A stretch of DNA of 64,000 bases from Mucilaginibacter arboris. GTDB lineage: Bacteria > Bacteroidota > Bacteroidia > Sphingobacteriales > Sphingobacteriaceae. The notes beneath the pieces are model-generated. The model was not told the origin of the DNA. It saw nothing but the letters and a program-made list of their open reading frames with translations, and made no database searches. Of the stretch, positions 62,163-64,000 are shown one piece after another (position 1 is the stretch's first letter; each line of letters begins with the position of its first letter). The translations under genes were made by a program, and so were the position numbers. The DNA is taken from the NCBI RefSeq assembly GCF_009754915.1, contig NZ_WPIK01000012.1, positions 97,141-161,140 of the forward strand, given 5' to 3'.

Positions 62163-62582
62163 GTTTATAAATGGTTCTGTTATTAATTGTTTGATAGAAA
62201 AAACAAAAGCCTAAACGACTTAGTGTATTTTTTACACAAAGAAAGATTAATTTTTCAACTTAAAAAGTTATTGATAAAATTTATATAAAGAATATTTTAC
62301 ATTTTGAAAAAAGCAATATTGGAATGATCTATCCAAGACAGATAAATTCACTTTTGATGCTTCTTTTACCCGGTTAAAAACAGTAACAGATTAAAAACCC
62401 ATTACGTTTACAACCATCAATTTTTTAGGGATAAAAGAAGCATTAACATTTTTATAAAACCAGTTTTGCTGAAGCTTTTGCTGGCCCTTCCTTTGGAAGA
62501 TTTTTATTGTACTTTTAAGCTAATTAAAAGTTTTAAATCAATTAATTGTGGAAATTTTAAAAACAGTTGCAGTAATAGTATT
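62163..62582. other. Spacer upstream of the GH3 gene
   Basis: No gene is seen in this AT-rich stretch. It should carry the GH3 promoter and the 3' end of the unknown gene's transcript. Paired dispersed element 12 occupies 62357-62443. Confidence 0.5.
62357..62443. repeat. Paired dispersed element 12
   Basis: ATGCTTCTTTTACC (62357-62370) followed by CGGTTAAAAACAG faces GATAAAAGAAGCAT (62430-62443), inner flank CAATTTTTTAGG. Confidence 0.92.
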
Positions 62583-63113
62583 TTACTTTAAAAAACTATT
62601 AATCGTACTTTCCATATATTCTTTTGCAATAAGGGTAAATATCGTCTGGTTATCTTTGCACTCATCGCAACTAAATTGTAAATATTGTTTAATATTAACG
62701 CTATTCAAAGTATTGGCAATGGATTTAAGTATATGAAAATAATTTTTTTGAACTGATAAAACTTTCTGGATATAAAATACAATTGATAAATCTTTTGATA
62801 GGTTATCCTTATGTTCATCTACATAATCCAATATTTGCAGCATTTTAGTAGTATCATGTGTACATTTTTTACATGGAACCTCATTCAACTGAATAAAAAT
62901 ATCTTTAATCCTAAAAATTTGAACCTGTACTTCAGATAAAAGTTCTTCAATAGCATATTGCAAGTCACCATAATAAGTTGATTTTGCTATTTCAGGCAAA
63001 CTTCCTGACAAGTAATTTAAAATTGGATATATTTGGTTTAAATTGTACAAAAACACTTTTCTAAGAGATACTTCATCCAATTTTAGATTACCTGACAAGA
63101 ATGGTTTTTCCAT
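62583..63113 (-). CDS. Unknown helical protein, possibly DUF892-like
   Basis: I start at 63113 (MEKPFLSGNLKLDEVSLRKV), giving 176 residues; the longer frame adds a 16-residue hydrophobic lead that is not a convincing signal peptide. The protein is mainly helical. FLYNLNQIYPILNYLSGSLP and LQYAIEELLSEVQVQIFRIK recall the start of DUF892/YciF ferritin-like proteins, but the usual Glu metal ligands are not clear. Two cysteine pairs (PCKKCT and SCDECKD) might bind a metal or form disulfides. It stands alone in an AT-rich area between GH3 and a tRNA, and its A+T content is higher than its neighbours'. Confidence 0.6.
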   Translation of the reverse strand: MEKPFLSGNLKLDEVSLRKVFLYNLNQIYPILNYLSGSLPEIAKSTYYGDLQYAIEELLSEVQVQIFRIKDIFIQLNEVPCKKCTHDTTKMLQILDYVDEHKDNLSKDLSIVFYIQKVLSVQKNYFHILKSIANTLNSVNIKQYLQFSCDECKDNQTIFTLIAKEYMESTINSFLK

Positions 63114-63161
63114 AATTTTAACTTTACTTAAATAAAAAATGCAATAGCAAATAAGAAACAA

Positions 63162-63808
63162 GTTGTATTAAAGGAGCAATTAAATAAAGTATATAAAGCT
63201 AAAATCTAACAAGAGTTTTTTAGCTTTTGTACAGGTTTATTATATATAAATAGAATACTATAATAATCAAATCCAAACTGAACTTGTTTATTTTTTAGGT
63301 TTATAATACAAATAGTTAATCGTGATAATATCTATTAATATTGGCAATGTACAGAAAATATTAAAGATATGTATAATTGAGAAAGTATTTATTATTATTT
63401 TTTATAATAGGTAAAGGAAATAACATGTAGTATCAGGTTATAAAAATATAAAAAATTTGTAATTTTATAAATTTTTATTTATATACTTTATTTGTTAGTA
63501 CTGTTCTTAAATGTATGATGGCTATAAAAGCCAGTAATATTTCTTCAGAGCAGCAACTATTTTAGCTGTAAAATTGAAAATAATCTATTCTGATTTATCT
63601 GTTTTCTTAACCAAAAGAAATTCATCATACATTTGAGAACATAACCTATTTGTTATTGTAGGAAACAAACACAAAAATGCATATATAAAAGAAGTGTGGA
63701 TAATTTTATGAATAAAATCTTAAACAAACCCTTAAAATAACGTTGAATAATTCTTTTTTTATTGCAGAAAATTCATTGCATTTTTGTAAAATTGCAGTAT
63801 AATTAACA
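63162..63808. other. Long AT-rich gene-free stretch
   Basis: I find no convincing reading frame here. Most of it is very AT-rich, with TATATA and poly-A/T tracts around 63230-63480. A variant half-site (TATAAAAGAAGTG) lies at about 63684-63696. It separates the unknown gene from the CAT-anticodon tRNA. Confidence 0.5.
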
Positions 63809-63882
63809 GCGCCTATAGCTCAGTTGGTTAGAGTAGAAGACTCATAATCTTTTGGTCCCTGGTTCGAGCCCAGGTGGGCGCA
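63809..63882 (+). tRNA. tRNA with CAT anticodon (Met or Ile2)
   Basis: The 74-nt cloverleaf has acceptor GCGCCTA paired with TGGGCGC, D arm GCTC/GAGT, anticodon loop CTCATAA (CAT), T arm CCTGG/CCAGG with loop TTCGAGC, and discriminator A. The first acceptor pair G-C shows it is not the initiator tRNA. Elongator Met and lysidine-modified Ile2 cannot be separated by eye. CCA is not encoded. Confidence 0.9.
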
Positions 63883-63889
63883 CTAAAAT

Positions 63890-63920
63890 AAAAGCCGTTT
63901 TTTATAAAAAGACGGCTTTT
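63890..63920 (+). terminator. Rho-independent terminator after the CAT tRNA
   Basis: AAAAGCCGT (63890-63898) pairs with ACGGCTTTT (63912-63920), with an inner T/A-rich stem. It lies 8 nt after the tRNA. The closing T-run is within the stem. Confidence 0.8.
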
Positions 63921-64000
63921 CCGTTTTAATTCCTGCAATTTTTTATAATGAGGTTGTTTAAACTTATTTAGGGGGAAATTAGGTTTCCAATAAAAGCTGG

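Noticed and set aside
7636..62443. Paired elements as integron attC sites
   Set aside because: Their lengths and paired arms recall attC, but the conserved GTTRRRY/RYYYAAC ends are missing, copies occur inside genes, and the surrounding genes are metabolic operons rather than a cassette array; no integrase is present.
1..64000. CRISPR array, insertion sequence with transposase, prophage or rRNA
   Set aside because: No regular direct repeats with spacers, no transposase or phage reading frames and no rRNA sequence were seen.

Overview
The window looks like a chromosomal segment of a free-living Bacteroidota, most likely a Sphingobacteriaceae-type bacterium (Mucilaginibacter/Pedobacter relatives). 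The base composition is AT-rich. It carries a Bat (aerotolerance) operon, a FadL/SGNH-lipoprotein pair, long two-FtsX-domain permeases and a group of plant-polysaccharide hydrolases. The genus is an inference from gene content; no rRNA is present.

Layout. 1-1950: two GT2 glycosyltransferases and an FMN-binding stress protein. 2261-3388: a GH43 hydrolase. 3912-4589: tRNA-Leu(CAG) and tRNA-Lys(TTT), each with its own terminator. 4894-7467: SGNH lipoprotein and FadL-like porin. 8014-8901: an AraC regulator. 9085-23804: a fatty-acid beta-oxidation island with EtfBA, a thioesterase, a FadN-FadA-FadE set, acyl-CoA synthetase, an enoyl-CoA isomerase-like protein, a dienoyl-CoA-reductase-like SDR, and a two-gene iron-sulfur protein matching FadF in length and domain order. 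24006-32595: Bat operon (minus strand). 32919-52276: a histidine kinase and sigma54-type regulator facing a membrane-fusion protein, two ABC ATPases, four tandem FtsX permeases and a TolC-like protein, interrupted by a four-helix-bundle cassette and a toxin-antitoxin remnant. 52364-62162: GH16, GH10, esterase, GH67 and GH3 enzymes suited to xylan, plus a band-7 protein and a NIPSNAP protein. 62583-63113 is an unknown gene and 63809-63882 a CAT-anticodon tRNA.

The most striking signal is a dispersed motif. I count about 45 exact copies of TAAAAGAAGC (either strand) in 64 kb, where well under one is expected. The fuller form is ATGCTTCTTTTAYC, then 3-5 variable bases, then an A- or T-tract. Twelve clear inverted pairs 58-109 bp long sit between genes. 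At least eleven more copies lie inside genes, in several reading frames. Density, paired intergenic copies, coding copies and a core plus A/T tract all resemble the DNA uptake sequences of Haemophilus and Neisseria. I propose a self-DNA uptake signal, not to my knowledge described in Bacteroidota; a REP-like mobile palindrome is the main alternative.

A second repeat family, based on GAGGT units, forms 27-bp inverted repeats around the four-helix-bundle gene and recurs without a gene after three of the four FtsX permeases. All counts were made by eye.
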